Of a DNA stretch of 64,000 nucleotides, positions 35,591 to 45,746 are shown one piece after another. Every line of letters begins with the position of its first letter. Positions within the stretch are counted from its first letter, which is position 1. The notes beneath the pieces were generated by a model. That model worked only from the letters and a program-made list of their open reading frames with translations. It did no database searches and was not told where the DNA came from. The DNA is from Blastopirellula marina (GTDB lineage Bacteria > Planctomycetota > Planctomycetia > Pirellulales > Pirellulaceae). The stretch is taken from positions 682,001 to 746,000 of the forward strand of contig NZ_PUHY01000010.1 of the NCBI RefSeq assembly GCF_002967765.1, read 5' to 3'. The translations under genes were made by a program, and so were the position numbers.

Positions 35591-37866
35591 CGAACGCAGA
35601 TCCGAACGAAAGGAATTCCTCGGTCGATCTCACCAATTGCGACCGAGAACCAATTCACTTGGCTGGGGCGGTTCAACCGCACGGCGCACTTCTGGCATTC
35701 CAATTGGGTAACCTCACGCTGCGACATGCTTCAGCCAATATCTTGCAGTGGCTTGACGTGATGCCCGTGGTCGGTACGCCGCTCGATACCCTCTTCGACG
35801 ATGACTCGGTCGCGCTTCTTACCCGTATCGCAACTGGCTTGCGCGGTGTGGTTCGCCCGTTGAAGATTCGAGCGAGGGAAGGGGAGACCGATCAATCGAT
35901 CTCAGCCGCAGCCCACGTGTACAAGGGCATGCTGGTTGTCGAGCTTGAGGAAACGCAACCGACGAACGGCTCAGCCGAGTTGCTGGAAGAACTCAGCTTG
36001 CCGCTTCAGCTCACCAAGGCGAATCAACGGCTACAGCAATGCCTGAACCTGCCAGACTTGTATCAAGCTATCACGGATGAGATTCGCGATATGAGCGGAT
36101 TTGATCGTGTGATGCTATACCGCTTTGCGGAAGACAATCATGGTGAAGTGATCGGCGAGTCGGTCGTTGAGGGGAAGGAGGCTTTTCTCGGACTGCATTA
36201 CCCAGCGACTGATATCCCTGAACAAGCACGAAGACTCTACGTGCTGAACACGGTTCGCTCGATTGGAGACGTGAACGCGACGCCGGTGCCGATCATTCCT
36301 AGCTGCAACGCGGACACCGACACACCACTCGATTTAAGCCTTAGTTGCTTTCGAGCGGTTTCGCCGATTCACATCGAGTACCTGCAAAACATGGGCGTGC
36401 GAGCATCGATGTCGATCTCGATCGTCATCGATAATCGCCTGTGGGGGCTGATTGCTTGTCACCATTATTCGGCCAAGCCGCTCCGCCTGGAAGAACGAGC
36501 CGCATGCGAGATCATGGGCCTGGTCGCCGGCAACTACCTTTCCGCCCGTGTGCAATCAGACGTCAACAGCGAACGGGTTCGTCGTCGCAAGCATTACCAT
36601 CGCGTGCTCGATCAGTTCACCCGCCTGACGAACGTCTGGCAATCGGTCGATGAGATTTGGCCCGACCTCCGCGAGATCGTTCAGGCCAACGGCGTGGCGG
36701 TGGTCGCCGAGCGCAAGACAACCGTCATTGGCGCGACTCCTAGCTCGAGAGCGATCAAGACGATTGTCGAACAACTCGAGCAGCAGTCCGAAGAAGGAAC
36801 CAAGACTTGGGAAACGCATTCGCTTACCGAAGCCATTGGTGATCTTTCCCCGGAAGAACTGGGGACGGCTTGTGGCTGCTTGGCGGTTCGGCTGTTTGCC
36901 CCAGACGTTAATTGGCTGCTGTTCTTTCGGGACGAATACATCAGCGAAGTTACTTGGGCGGGCAATCCGGAAAAGTCTGCCGTTCCCTCCGAAGACGGTA
37001 TTCGCCTCTCGCCACGGAAGTCGTTCGAGCAGTGGAAGACGACGGTCCATCGCCAATCGCGCCGCTGGACGCTGGTTGATCGAGAAATGGCCGAGGAACT
37101 TCATAGCGGTTTGATGGAACTTCTCAGCTTGCGGGCAGCCGAACTTCATCGACTTAACGAAGAGCTCGCCAAAATCAACGCCGATCTCGATGCGTTCGCC
37201 TATGCCGCCTCGCACGACCTACGGGAACCCCTAAGGGGCATCAAACAGACTGTCTTCCTGCTGAAGCACGAATTAGGATCGAATTCCAACGATACCCTCA
37301 ATGGCCGCCTGGGTACCCTCTCGAAGCTGGCGTCGCGGATGGACGAGCTCGTCCAAGGCTTACTACGCCTTTCGCGAGTTGGGCAAGCTAACTTAGAATT
37401 CGAAAATGTTAATTTGCGAGAGGTGGTAGAAGAAGCAGTGGAAATGGTCGTCGGCCGACCTACTCCCCAGGACATCGAGGTGATCATTGAGGGAGATGCG
37501 GTCCTGTGGGCCGACTACCTTTGCGTTCGAGAACTATTCACGAACTTGATCTCGAACGGATTGAAATACAATACGAGTGATGTAAAGCGTTTAACCGTCG
37601 GTATTTCCAAGGACCCTGACTTAAGCGATTCGGACGTCAATGTGTTTTACGTCCGGGACAATGGCATAGGAATTGCTCCTGAAACCCATCAAGAGGTATT
37701 TCAGATATTCCGTCGTTTGCATCTTCCTGAGCAGTATGGCGGAGGCTCTGGTGCTGGCCTGACCATCTCGAAGAAGATCGTCAATAGGCATGGAGGCAAG
37801 ATCTGGATAGACTCGGAACCGGGTGCTGGTTCCACCATCCTATTTACGCTTGAACAGGTAGATTAG
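35587..37866 (+). CDS. bphP: Bacteriophytochrome histidine kinase
   Basis: This 759-residue red/far-red photoreceptor begins with a PAS domain whose Cys18 (NCDREPIHLAGAVQPHGALL) is in the biliverdin-attachment position of bacteriophytochromes. A GAF domain follows with PATDIPEQARRLY and CFRAVSPIHIEYLQNMG, then a PHY domain whose tongue carries PRKSFE. The kinase has the phospho-His in AYAASHDLREPLRG, an N-box (FTNLISNGLKYN) and DNGIGIAPETHQEVFQIF plus GGGSGAGLTISKKIV. All functional landmarks are intact. A response regulator starts two bases after its stop. Confidence 0.96.
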   Translation: MTNADPNERNSSVDLTNCDREPIHLAGAVQPHGALLAFQLGNLTLRHASANILQWLDVMPVVGTPLDTLFDDDSVALLTRIATGLRGVVRPLKIRAREGETDQSISAAAHVYKGMLVVELEETQPTNGSAELLEELSLPLQLTKANQRLQQCLNLPDLYQAITDEIRDMSGFDRVMLYRFAEDNHGEVIGESVVEGKEAFLGLHYPATDIPEQARRLYVLNTVRSIGDVNATPVPIIPSCNADTDTPLDLSLSCFRAVSPIHIEYLQNMGVRASMSISIVIDNRLWGLIACHHYSAKPLRLEERAACEIMGLVAGNYLSARVQSDVNSERVRRRKHYHRVLDQFTRLTNVWQSVDEIWPDLREIVQANGVAVVAERKTTVIGATPSSRAIKTIVEQLEQQSEEGTKTWETHSLTEAIGDLSPEELGTACGCLAVRLFAPDVNWLLFFRDEYISEVTWAGNPEKSAVPSEDGIRLSPRKSFEQWKTTVHRQSRRWTLVDREMAEELHSGLMELLSLRAAELHRLNEELAKINADLDAFAYAASHDLREPLRGIKQTVFLLKHELGSNSNDTLNGRLGTLSKLASRMDELVQGLLRLSRVGQANLEFENVNLREVVEEAVEMVVGRPTPQDIEVIIEGDAVLWADYLCVRELFTNLISNGLKYNTSDVKRLTVGISKDPDLSDSDVNVFYVRDNGIGIAPETHQEVFQIFRRLHLPEQYGGGSGAGLTISKKIVNRHGGKIWIDSEPGAGSTILFTLEQVD

Positions 37867-37868
37867 TC

Positions 37869-38252
37869 ATGTCTCCCATGCTCGTGTGTTTCATCGAGGA
37901 CAGCGATTTGGATTTTGAGTTAGGTCAAATGGCCGTACAACTCGAAAACCCGCTAACTAAGATCATTCGCGCGAAATGCTGCCACGAAGGCATGAAGATC
38001 GTCGAAGACAATTCGCCGCAACTGACATTCCTCGACTTGAATCTGCCAGGTTGCGATGGTTTTCGCATCCTCAAGCACATCGCTAAGTCGATTCCCGATC
38101 AATTGCGTCGCATTGTGGTGTTCACGACGTCGTCCAATCCGCAGGATCGCACGCGGGCAATGGAGTTGGGAGTTTCCAACTTCCAAACTAAGTCGTCCGA
38201 TCCCGAAGAATATTTGATGACGGTCCGCCGCGTTTTGGCGTCGCTCAGTTAA
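37869..38252 (+). CDS. Single-domain response regulator (Rcp1-like)
   Basis: This 127-residue receiver has the acidic pair (CFIEDSD), phospho-acceptor Asp in LTFLDLNLPGCDGF, the Thr/Ser switch (VVFTTSSNPQD) and the Lys in FQTKSSD, where the usual K-P is K-S. There is no output domain. It is the likely phosphorylation target of the phytochrome kinase, as Rcp1 is for Cph1; this is inferred from gene order and length. Confidence 0.93.
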   Translation: MSPMLVCFIEDSDLDFELGQMAVQLENPLTKIIRAKCCHEGMKIVEDNSPQLTFLDLNLPGCDGFRILKHIAKSIPDQLRRIVVFTTSSNPQDRTRAMELGVSNFQTKSSDPEEYLMTVRRVLASLS

Positions 38253-38264
38253 GTCAGGCCCAAG

Positions 38265-39845
38265 TTGAAATATCATTTTCTAATCATCGACGATTCTCCT
38301 GAGGATCGAAATGTGGTTGTTTCGGCTTTACGCCGAGACATCGATGTCCGCTACCGCTTTACTGAAGCGGCGACCGGTGCAGATGGCCTGGAGAAGATTG
38401 CCACCCTCGGATCGGAAATCGATTTGGTCTTCCTCGACTATCGCTTGCCCGATATGGATGCGCGACGTTTCGTTGAATTGTTGCTGGGGGATTCGACCAT
38501 TCCACCAGTCCCGATCGTGCTCGTGACCGGCAGTATTGGGACCGATCGCTTCGACAAGTCATTCCTCGAAAAGGGCGTACAAGACTTCTTTGGCAAGTCG
38601 CAAATCACCGCCGAGATTTTGCCGCGGATCGCGATCAATGCAATCGAGCGTCATAAGCTTCTACTGAAGGTTGTTGAGAGCGAACGGAAAGCGGAACAGG
38701 CGATGATCATGGCCGATCAGGCCAATCGCTCGAAGTCGCAGTTTCTGACATCGCTCAGCCACGAACTGCGAACGCCGCTTACCGCGATCATCGGCTTCGC
38801 TGAGATCTTGCAGCAAGACCTCCATGCCGAGGACGCTGCGAAGATGCTCGACATGATCGCCAACAGTGGCGAGCATTTGCTAGAACTGCTGAACGACCTT
38901 TTGGACATTGCCAAGGTCGAAGCGGGTAAGTTGGAAGTGGAATCGTCCCCGACCGATGTCTGCCGGTTGATCGACTCGGCGTGCGAACTGCTGAAGTATC
39001 GTGCAACGGAGAGCGGCTTGCAATTCCGCTGGGAAACGCCGCAAAACTGCCCTCCGCAGTTGATGATCGATCCTGTTCGCGTGCGACAGATTCTGATCAA
39101 TCTGCTAACGAACGCGATCAAGTTCACCGATCACGGCAGTATCCATTGTCAGTCCGAGTACAACTATGCTCGCGAGAAACTGTGGATTCGTGTGACCGAC
39201 ACAGGCCCAGGCATCTTGCCTGACGTGGTCGAGCGAATCTTCACGCCGTTCGATCAGGGACCAGCCACTCGCGAGAAAAAGTTGCTTGGCATCGGTTTAG
39301 GATTGGCGATCAGTCGCCAGTTGGCCAACTTGATGGGCGGCTTCTTAAGATTGGAGGAGACCTCGGAGAACGGCTCGACGTTTCTGCTCGAGATCGATGC
39401 ACCGGAATGTGCACCTTCCAGCCAGGAGACTGTCCCGGCCCATGTCCAGACCGAAGCAAAGCCGTCTAGCGACAACTGGGACAAGCTTTCGATTTTGATT
39501 GCGGAGGATGTCGACGCGAACCGTTACCTCTTGAAGAAGGTCTTCGCACGATTCGGTATCGAACCGGAATTCGCCAAGGATGGCCGGGAAGCATGCGATA
39601 GCGTGTTTGCTCGTAGTTCCCCGTACGACTTGATCGTAATGGATATGCAGATGCCGGTTATGGATGGTTACGAGGCAACCGCCTTGCTAAAGGCACGAGA
39701 AGTCGAAACCCCCGTGATCGCCCTGACGGCAGCTGCCTTAAGCAACGATGTCGAACGCTGCCTATCGGTAGGCTGTAATCAGGTGCTGGTCAAACCGGTA
39801 AGCGTCAAGCAGTTGCAGACGCTGCTGATGGATTACTTCGGTTAG
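38265..39845 (+). CDS. Hybrid REC-histidine kinase-REC protein
   Basis: A TTG start gives 526 residues, all soluble. The N-terminal receiver has DSPEDRN and DLVFLDYRLPDMD. A helix with KAEQAMIMADQANRSKSQFL leads to the kinase core: phospho-His in SLSHELRTPLTAIIGFAEIL, N-box (LINLLTNAIKFT) and G boxes (DTGPGILPDVVERIFTPFDQ, GIGLGLAISRQLA). A second receiver follows (AEDVDANRYLLKKVF, VMDMQMPVMDG, KPVSVKQLQ). It lies 12 bases after the small regulator, so it is probably part of the phytochrome operon and extends the phosphorelay. Confidence 0.93.
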   Translation: MKYHFLIIDDSPEDRNVVVSALRRDIDVRYRFTEAATGADGLEKIATLGSEIDLVFLDYRLPDMDARRFVELLLGDSTIPPVPIVLVTGSIGTDRFDKSFLEKGVQDFFGKSQITAEILPRIAINAIERHKLLLKVVESERKAEQAMIMADQANRSKSQFLTSLSHELRTPLTAIIGFAEILQQDLHAEDAAKMLDMIANSGEHLLELLNDLLDIAKVEAGKLEVESSPTDVCRLIDSACELLKYRATESGLQFRWETPQNCPPQLMIDPVRVRQILINLLTNAIKFTDHGSIHCQSEYNYAREKLWIRVTDTGPGILPDVVERIFTPFDQGPATREKKLLGIGLGLAISRQLANLMGGFLRLEETSENGSTFLLEIDAPECAPSSQETVPAHVQTEAKPSSDNWDKLSILIAEDVDANRYLLKKVFARFGIEPEFAKDGREACDSVFARSSPYDLIVMDMQMPVMDGYEATALLKAREVETPVIALTAAALSNDVERCLSVGCNQVLVKPVSVKQLQTLLMDYFG

Positions 39846-39908
39846 AGTCGTAAACAGCAGAAGTAAGTTCGCGTCAATCTACGTTGGCTTACGGATTGTC
39901 CATCGACC

Positions 39909-40499
39909 TTACGAGGCGTTCTCTTCCGCAATCATTTCCGCGGCATGCTTGACCAGCTTGATCCGCTTGGCACTGGCTTGTTTCTGAAGCTCACGGAACG
40001 CTTCGCTTTCATTGAGCTCCATCTTCCCCATGAGAATCCCTTTGGCCTTTTCGATCGTCTTACGGTCCTCAAGAGCCTGTTTCAGATCGCGATTCTCTTC
40101 CTTGAGCGACTCGAACTGCTGAAACCGTTCCAGCACCAGGTAGATGGTCGGTTTGATCTGATCGGTATCGATTGGCTCGACCAGGTAGGCCATAACGTGG
40201 TCCTTCAAGGCCTTCTCGACGTCCAACAACGATTCCTTCGGTGTGATCACAATCGCTGGTGTAGGATCAAGATGGCTTATCGCGATTAACGCATGAATCG
40301 CCTCGCCGTCGTCGAGTTCAATACCCGAGATAATCAGATCCGGAGGCGTCGGCGTCCCGGTCTCAAGCAATTGCTTCGTAGACGAACAGATGGACCGCAA
40401 TCGAAATCCCATCTCCGCAACAAGATCGCTCACGCATTGCCGGATTTCCTCGGAGCGATGAGCTATGACTATTTCAATTTGTTCTGGTTCAATCTTCAT
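39909..40499 (-). CDS. ANTAR-domain regulator with degenerate receiver
   Basis: This 196-residue protein has an AmiR/NasR-like layout. Residues ~1-125 fold as a receiver (IEIVIAHRSEEIRQ...PPDLIISGIELDDG...IVITPK), but the acidic pair is replaced by His-Arg and the phospho-acceptor Asp by Gly. A helix with heptad character (QQFESLKEENRDLKQALEDR) leads to the ANTAR domain (KTIEKAKGILMGKMELNESE, AFRELQKQASAKRI), which binds RNA hairpins to prevent termination. It points towards the phytochrome operon from its 3' side. Since it cannot be phosphorylated at the usual site, control probably comes from a partner or ligand. Confidence 0.88.
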   Translation of the reverse strand: MKIEPEQIEIVIAHRSEEIRQCVSDLVAEMGFRLRSICSSTKQLLETGTPTPPDLIISGIELDDGEAIHALIAISHLDPTPAIVITPKESLLDVEKALKDHVMAYLVEPIDTDQIKPTIYLVLERFQQFESLKEENRDLKQALEDRKTIEKAKGILMGKMELNESEAFRELQKQASAKRIKLVKHAAEMIAEENAS

Positions 40500-40743
40500 G
40501 AAGGATCAGTGAAAGCTGCCGGCCAAGTGAAGAGAATTAAGGCTAAAAAAAGGCTACTGACTGCCGCCTTCTGGCACAAGCCCTCCTTTGTTTTCGATTC
40601 GCTAATGCAACGTTTCACTCCGCTCGAGGAATGTTCTCGTGGCTAAAAATCTATCGTGGTTTGCCATCCCCTTAGCTGTTCAGCGATAATCCGGTGGAGG
40701 TATTCGCAATCTCACTTGTTTGATTTATCGCAGGAAAGTTTCC

Positions 40744-43356
40744 ATGTTATCGAATCTACGGCTTAACAGCTTCTGGCCCGTAATATGGCTGATTACCTCG
40801 ATCGCCACCGCTGCTGAACCCAACAGAGATGATGCAGCCCAACAGAAGATTCTTACGGGCTTGGCCGACCGCGATCCTGAAGTGATCCGACAGACGCTCG
40901 ACAAAATCCAATTCATCGGACCGACACGACTACGACCGTTCAAAGATGCCTTGATCCCATTGGTCGGCAATCCAGAAGCGTCGAATTTCCGCACCGCCAT
41001 CGAGTTGCTAGCCGAGATTGGTCCGGACGCCATCGACGCGTTGCCAGCGATTGAACCTCATTTGGCTAATCCATCACCCGAGATTCGCTTATACACGGCC
41101 GAAGCCGTTTGGCGAATTGGAGGACGGTCCAAGCAAGCATCCGCAGTCCTGGTTGACCTGTTGCAAGCCAAGACAATCGATCCGAAAAACCCCAAGGACG
41201 ATACGTGGTTCCGCGATGCGATTGCCACTCGGCTGCGTTGGATCGGACTGGAAGCGGGTTCCGAGATCGAACGATTGCTTCAACTCACAAGTGATCCGCG
41301 GGACGACATCCGCCAGTACGCTTTATCAATCCTTGGTTCCTTGGGCCCAAGTTACCGAGCTGAAACCGAGAAGCAACTGACAGCCTCGCTGCAAGATCCA
41401 ATTCCTCAGGTTCGTTTGGCAGCAGCAACAAGCTTGGCAGAAGTCGATGCTCGGCTCGATCAAGCCGTTGCCGTACTCATCGAACTTGCCAAGCAAGAAG
41501 TTCCCGCTTCGCCGCAAGCCGAACGAGACGTTTGGGCTGAGAACTATGTCCCCAGTTCGGCGATTCAAGTTCTCGGCGAATGGGAAGCCGACGCGATACC
41601 AGCCGTTCCAATATTGGCCAAACTACTGAAGTCGAACGTACTGGCCGTTCGACTGGAAGCAGCCACGGCCTTGGGGCGTATAGGCTCGCCTGCCCGAGAG
41701 GCAATTCCCGCGTTGTCGGCTGCGATGCAGGAAACGGAGTACCACAGCATGCCGTTCGTACACCAAGCATGGTGCGTCGGAGAGAATGCGGCGAAAAGCC
41801 TCGGCCAAATTGGCTTGCCGGCGGTCGCTTCCCTAACCGAAGCCTTGAAAGACAAGGACCCAACCATCCGAGCTTGGGCCACGAGCGCGCTGGGCGAAAT
41901 CCCGATTGCGGCGCCGCAAACGGTCGGCCCACTAAGCGAACGATTAAGTGACGAGAACGCATACGTACGGCTGAAAGCCATCAAGGCACTCGGCAAGCTA
42001 GGACCAGCCGCGGTTGGGGCATCCCCGCAGTTGGCGAGATTACTACTAAGCGAACTCGACATCACGACGTTCTCCTCTGGATCGGGCATCGGGCAGAATC
42101 ATTCCACTAGCGAAGCGGCCTGGGAGACGTTGGTAAAGCTCAATCCGTCGGCAGAACAAATCATCCCGCCGCTCGTCGAAGGTCTTCAGAATGCGGAGAG
42201 CATTTCGTACGCAGCTATCTGTGCACTGCGCGAGTATCCCGACGCGAGCGAGGCAACCAAAGAACCACTACAGCGACTACTGAAACAGCCAAAGTCACGC
42301 GTTGCCGCAGCTTGCGCGCTCGCTTTTGTCGATCCAGCAAATGCCGAAATCCAATCGATCTTGGAGGAAGCGGTCTTTGACGAGGAGGAGTCGACCTTTT
42401 TGGCTGCTCTCGGCCTGGAACAACTCGCCTCATCGGGAAAAACCTTCGACTCCGACTTCCGTCAACGACTGTTAGTGCACTCCCAACAGCATTTCAGGCC
42501 GCAATTTTCCCTCGCCGTTTACCGACTCCTTCCCGATCATCCTGAGGCAACGCAGCGTCTGGCCGAGGTCATTGTTAATGCGCATTCCCTATTCGACGCC
42601 AACGCGAGACGCGAAGCAACGCAAACACTGCCAGGGCTGATTCGACGTCATCCATCGCTTAAACAAGCTTTCTCTTCATATCTGAACTTCACTGAGCCCC
42701 CGTCCGACGATCAAGTTGAATGGGAACGCATCCAGCACCAAACGCACATACGTCTTCAAGCGACTGCCTACCTGTTATTCGCGCGAGTCGATTTAGACCA
42801 GGTGATGAATAGCCTGAATAAACTGGCCAACGAAAATGAAGCCTACAAGGTGATCGAGGTACTAACCAAAGATCTGCCCGTTCCGGCGGAAGCCGTTCCA
42901 CTGCTCACGAACTTGTTGGAAAACAACGAGTACTATATCGTCAACGGCGACTTCTACGGTAACGGCGGTGAAGGGCGTGTGGTGGGAGACCGAGCCGCGC
43001 GGGTCTTAGTCCAACATGGCGCGAAAGATGCATTGATTACCAAAATCAATCACTCCGACGCACGCGTTCGTAAACGCGTTGTCGCCGCCTTGGGTCAGCT
43101 TGTCGAGGCATCTTCGCTCGATGCGATTTCGCCTCATCTGGCAGATCGTGATTACGAAGTGCGAGCTGCTTCCGTGATTGCCTTAGGGCGAATCGGCCAG
43201 ACTCACCCCATGTTGCAAGAACGAATCGCGCCGCTCCTTCGCCAGGCTAAAGAAGACCGACGACGCGTCGTGCGTGAAGCAGCCACGCAAGCCCAAGCCG
43301 CCTTCACGGCGACGAGCAACCGGCAAGAAACAACGGGAACCGGCGCTGCCAAGTAG
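40744..43356 (+). CDS. Exported HEAT-repeat protein
   Basis: The start ATG 40744 has AGGAAAG six bases upstream and gives 870 residues, with a signal peptide ending near ATAAE. The rest is a series of HEAT-type helical pairs, for example IRLYTAEAVWRIGGRSKQAS, VRLAAATSLAEVDARL, VRLEAATALGRIGSPAREAI and YEVRAASVIALGRIGQTHPM. HEAT arrays bind other proteins; here the location would be periplasmic or outer-membrane-associated. No catalytic domain is visible. It is a common type of large planctomycete protein whose partner cannot be named. Confidence 0.85.
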   Translation: MLSNLRLNSFWPVIWLITSIATAAEPNRDDAAQQKILTGLADRDPEVIRQTLDKIQFIGPTRLRPFKDALIPLVGNPEASNFRTAIELLAEIGPDAIDALPAIEPHLANPSPEIRLYTAEAVWRIGGRSKQASAVLVDLLQAKTIDPKNPKDDTWFRDAIATRLRWIGLEAGSEIERLLQLTSDPRDDIRQYALSILGSLGPSYRAETEKQLTASLQDPIPQVRLAAATSLAEVDARLDQAVAVLIELAKQEVPASPQAERDVWAENYVPSSAIQVLGEWEADAIPAVPILAKLLKSNVLAVRLEAATALGRIGSPAREAIPALSAAMQETEYHSMPFVHQAWCVGENAAKSLGQIGLPAVASLTEALKDKDPTIRAWATSALGEIPIAAPQTVGPLSERLSDENAYVRLKAIKALGKLGPAAVGASPQLARLLLSELDITTFSSGSGIGQNHSTSEAAWETLVKLNPSAEQIIPPLVEGLQNAESISYAAICALREYPDASEATKEPLQRLLKQPKSRVAAACALAFVDPANAEIQSILEEAVFDEEESTFLAALGLEQLASSGKTFDSDFRQRLLVHSQQHFRPQFSLAVYRLLPDHPEATQRLAEVIVNAHSLFDANARREATQTLPGLIRRHPSLKQAFSSYLNFTEPPSDDQVEWERIQHQTHIRLQATAYLLFARVDLDQVMNSLNKLANENEAYKVIEVLTKDLPVPAEAVPLLTNLLENNEYYIVNGDFYGNGGEGRVVGDRAARVLVQHGAKDALITKINHSDARVRKRVVAALGQLVEASSLDAISPHLADRDYEVRAASVIALGRIGQTHPMLQERIAPLLRQAKEDRRRVVREAATQAQAAFTATSNRQETTGTGAAK

Positions 43357-43403
43357 TGTTGGGGACTTCTAGGCAGGACCGCCGGTTCCGCGAGGAATTG
43401 GGG

Positions 43404-43425
43404 CAACGGCAGTGTAGGGCCGTTG
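43404..43425. terminator. Hairpin between convergent genes
   Basis: CAACGGC (43404-43410) and GCCGTTG (43419-43425) form a 7-bp stem with an 8-base loop between the convergent 3' ends of the HEAT protein and chemoreceptor genes. The following T content is low, so terminator function is only probable. Confidence 0.35.
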
Positions 43426-43428
43426 CTT

Positions 43429-45459
43429 CTAATCATGACGACAAAGCATGGTGTCCATCTGCTCCTTCATCGTATGAGCGAGCTCTCCCAAATCGTGACT
43501 GGCGACGTAGGCCTGCCCCATGCCTACGACCGCCGTCTGCAACAGTTCGTCAATTGCCTTCAGCCGCTGATTGATCGTTTGGGTTTGCTCGACCGTGGTA
43601 TCCATGCTGCCGCGAGCACTGTTCGAGCTTGCGACCACGTTCCGAACTTCCTCGCTAAGCGTCATCGCGGACCGACCTTGCTCTTGGGTGACTTCCGCGA
43701 GCAAATCGGTCGCACTGAGAATTTGCTGGAATAGCTCCACGACATGTGTTGTCGACTTGGTAGTCGCACGCGTGGCACTTTGAATTGCCTCAATCCGATT
43801 CTCGATCCCTTCAATCGCACTGCTGGTTTGCTGAGCCAACTGCTTCACTTCAGTGGCCACCACGGCGAATCCACGTCCCGCTTCACCAGCCCGGCTTGCT
43901 TCGATCGTGGCATTCAGGCTCAGCAGATGGGTTTGATCGGCGATATCACGAATCAGTCCAACCACATCACCGATTTCCGTCGCCGCCGTTTCCAACCGAC
44001 CGATTTGCTTCGAGTTATTCGAGACAATCTCGGAAGCGGACTGGGTTGTCTTCGATGCTTGATTGGCCTGCATCGTGGCATTTGCCATGTCATCGACCAG
44101 TCGTTGAATCGATTTCGAGGCGGATTGGAGTGACTCGGATACCATCGAGATCGAACCGGAGGCTCCGCGAATGCCTTCGAACATCGACGCGACATCGCGC
44201 GTGATCTCTTTACTTTGATTCTGCGATCGCGTGATGTCCTCTTTCACCGATTCCGCGTTGCGTGAGAGCTCTTCCCCGGCCGAGGCCAGGCTGCTGGAAC
44301 TGGACGAACAGAGATCTCCCGCACTGTCCAGCCGTGTGAGAACCTGGTTGAAGCTGTCTGCGATCTCTCCCAATTCTCCTTCCATGACCGGCAAACGGTC
44401 GTGCAAGCTGGCTTCGCCGGTGGCAATTTTGCGGATCGCCCGAACCAACGCCGCCGTACGTTTGGCAATGGTGCGGGCCGTGTGATAACCGATACCACCG
44501 ACAAGCAAGATTGCGAATCCACATACAATCATCGCCATGGTCAAACGAAAGAGCTGAGTTTGAGCGGCTTCGTTGGCCTGGTTCTCGATTTCTTGACCTA
44601 GGTCTAGTTGAATCTTGCGATAGTCACCAAGGCGAGACGTTTGAACTTGCCACCACTCCGTAGGATCGATCTCGAATCGATCGTCATCCTTGGCGGATGT
44701 AACCGAGTCAGCAATCTCGGCGGCGCGGACCGCATGTGGTGCCTTTCGATTTGCTTGAAGGGTTTCCAAGACCGGTGGTGAAACGAGCGACTCGAAATGC
44801 AGGAGATGCTCTTCCTGGGCACGCTGCAAATCGGCGATCTTGCGGCGGAGTGCTGTATCGGCTTGCTTGGCGGCCAATGCTTGGGAGACGCGAGCCCGCT
44901 CGAGTCCGGCGTATTCCTTTGCCAAGGCCAACATCTCAGTCGCCAGCAGCGTTTTGATCAGATGACCATCGTGCGTGGTTCGCGCACAAGCAATCGTGCG
45001 ATTCAGATTGTCTTGAATGAAGTTGGTATAATCCTTCAAGATTGGCCCCGCCTCATGCAATGCGTCAACCTTGGTTCGGGCTGCGGTGATCTTGGCTTGC
45101 CAGTCGCGGATTTCTTGGAGATCGTCCGCCTCGACTAGCCCAGCAGTAACTCCTTCGTCGAGACCGGAATCAAGTCGCTGGAAGACACCATCGGTCAGTT
45201 GACGCTGCTTCTTCAATTGGTCGACAAATGCGGTCCCTCCGCCGGCGATGTAACCAGCACTCAGGCCACGCTCTTTTTGCAACTCGTGGGTGAGATCGGA
45301 GAGATAGGTCGCCACCGCAACAATCGCCGGGCCTTGTTTGGCTTCCTGGTAAGCTTCCCAGCAATGGCTAATTTGGCAATAGGCGAGCATCAGCGTCGGT
45401 ACGACGGCCGCACCTACCAAGAACCACAACCGCCGACCAATGGTGAAATTCCAACGCAT
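43429..45459 (-). CDS. Methyl-accepting chemotaxis protein with NIT-type sensor domain
   Basis: ATG 45459 with AGG near -7 gives 676 residues; the longer frame lacks support. A first membrane helix ([19 protein letters not shown]) is followed by a ~300-residue periplasmic domain of nitrate/nitrite-sensor (NIT) type, with [21 protein letters not shown] second helix ([20 protein letters not shown]) leads to a HAMP-like region and a signalling domain whose hairpin tip is [34 protein letters not shown]. It would report an inorganic anion or related ligand to the flagellar switch. The ligand is inferred from the NIT architecture only. Confidence 0.9.
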   Translation of the reverse strand: MRWNFTIGRRLWFLVGAAVVPTLMLAYCQISHCWEAYQEAKQGPAIVAVATYLSDLTHELQKERGLSAGYIAGGGTAFVDQLKKQRQLTDGVFQRLDSGLDEGVTAGLVEADDLQEIRDWQAKITAARTKVDALHEAGPILKDYTNFIQDNLNRTIACARTTHDGHLIKTLLATEMLALAKEYAGLERARVSQALAAKQADTALRRKIADLQRAQEEHLLHFESLVSPPVLETLQANRKAPHAVRAAEIADSVTSAKDDDRFEIDPTEWWQVQTSRLGDYRKIQLDLGQEIENQANEAAQTQLFRLTMAMIVCGFAILLVGGIGYHTARTIAKRTAALVRAIRKIATGEASLHDRLPVMEGELGEIADSFNQVLTRLDSAGDLCSSSSSSLASAGEELSRNAESVKEDITRSQNQSKEITRDVASMFEGIRGASGSISMVSESLQSASKSIQRLVDDMANATMQANQASKTTQSASEIVSNNSKQIGRLETAATEIGDVVGLIRDIADQTHLLSLNATIEASRAGEAGRGFAVVATEVKQLAQQTSSAIEGIENRIEAIQSATRATTKSTTHVVELFQQILSATDLLAEVTQEQGRSAMTLSEEVRNVVASSNSARGSMDTTVEQTQTINQRLKAIDELLQTAVVGMGQAYVASHDLGELAHTMKEQMDTMLCRHD

Positions 45460-45746
45460 CAGACCTGCCCCTAGGAATCCTTGAATCGAAAAACGACCTC
45501 CAACGCTACGTCGATTCAAAGTTCTAGCCCCGCGACCGGCTAGTATCAGCGAAGCCTTGCGGAGGTCCGCATGCGCCTTAATCGGTACAAATGGAAAGGT
45601 CACTTGGTGCGTTTAGGGTCGCTGCGCGTACCCGCAGGGGATCGGAAAAACGTACCGTTTTGCTCCTGAATTCCGCGTGATCAGCTTGCCCCTTTGCCAA
45701 GGGGCAGGAGATGGAAAGAGGCTCGCCCAAGAGACCGTGATCGACG

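Noticed and set aside
45687-45706. Hairpin TGCCCCTT-TGCC-AAGGGGCA as a terminator of the SGNH gene
   Set aside because: Stem is perfect, but no T-run follows on the minus strand, so it is not listed as a terminator.
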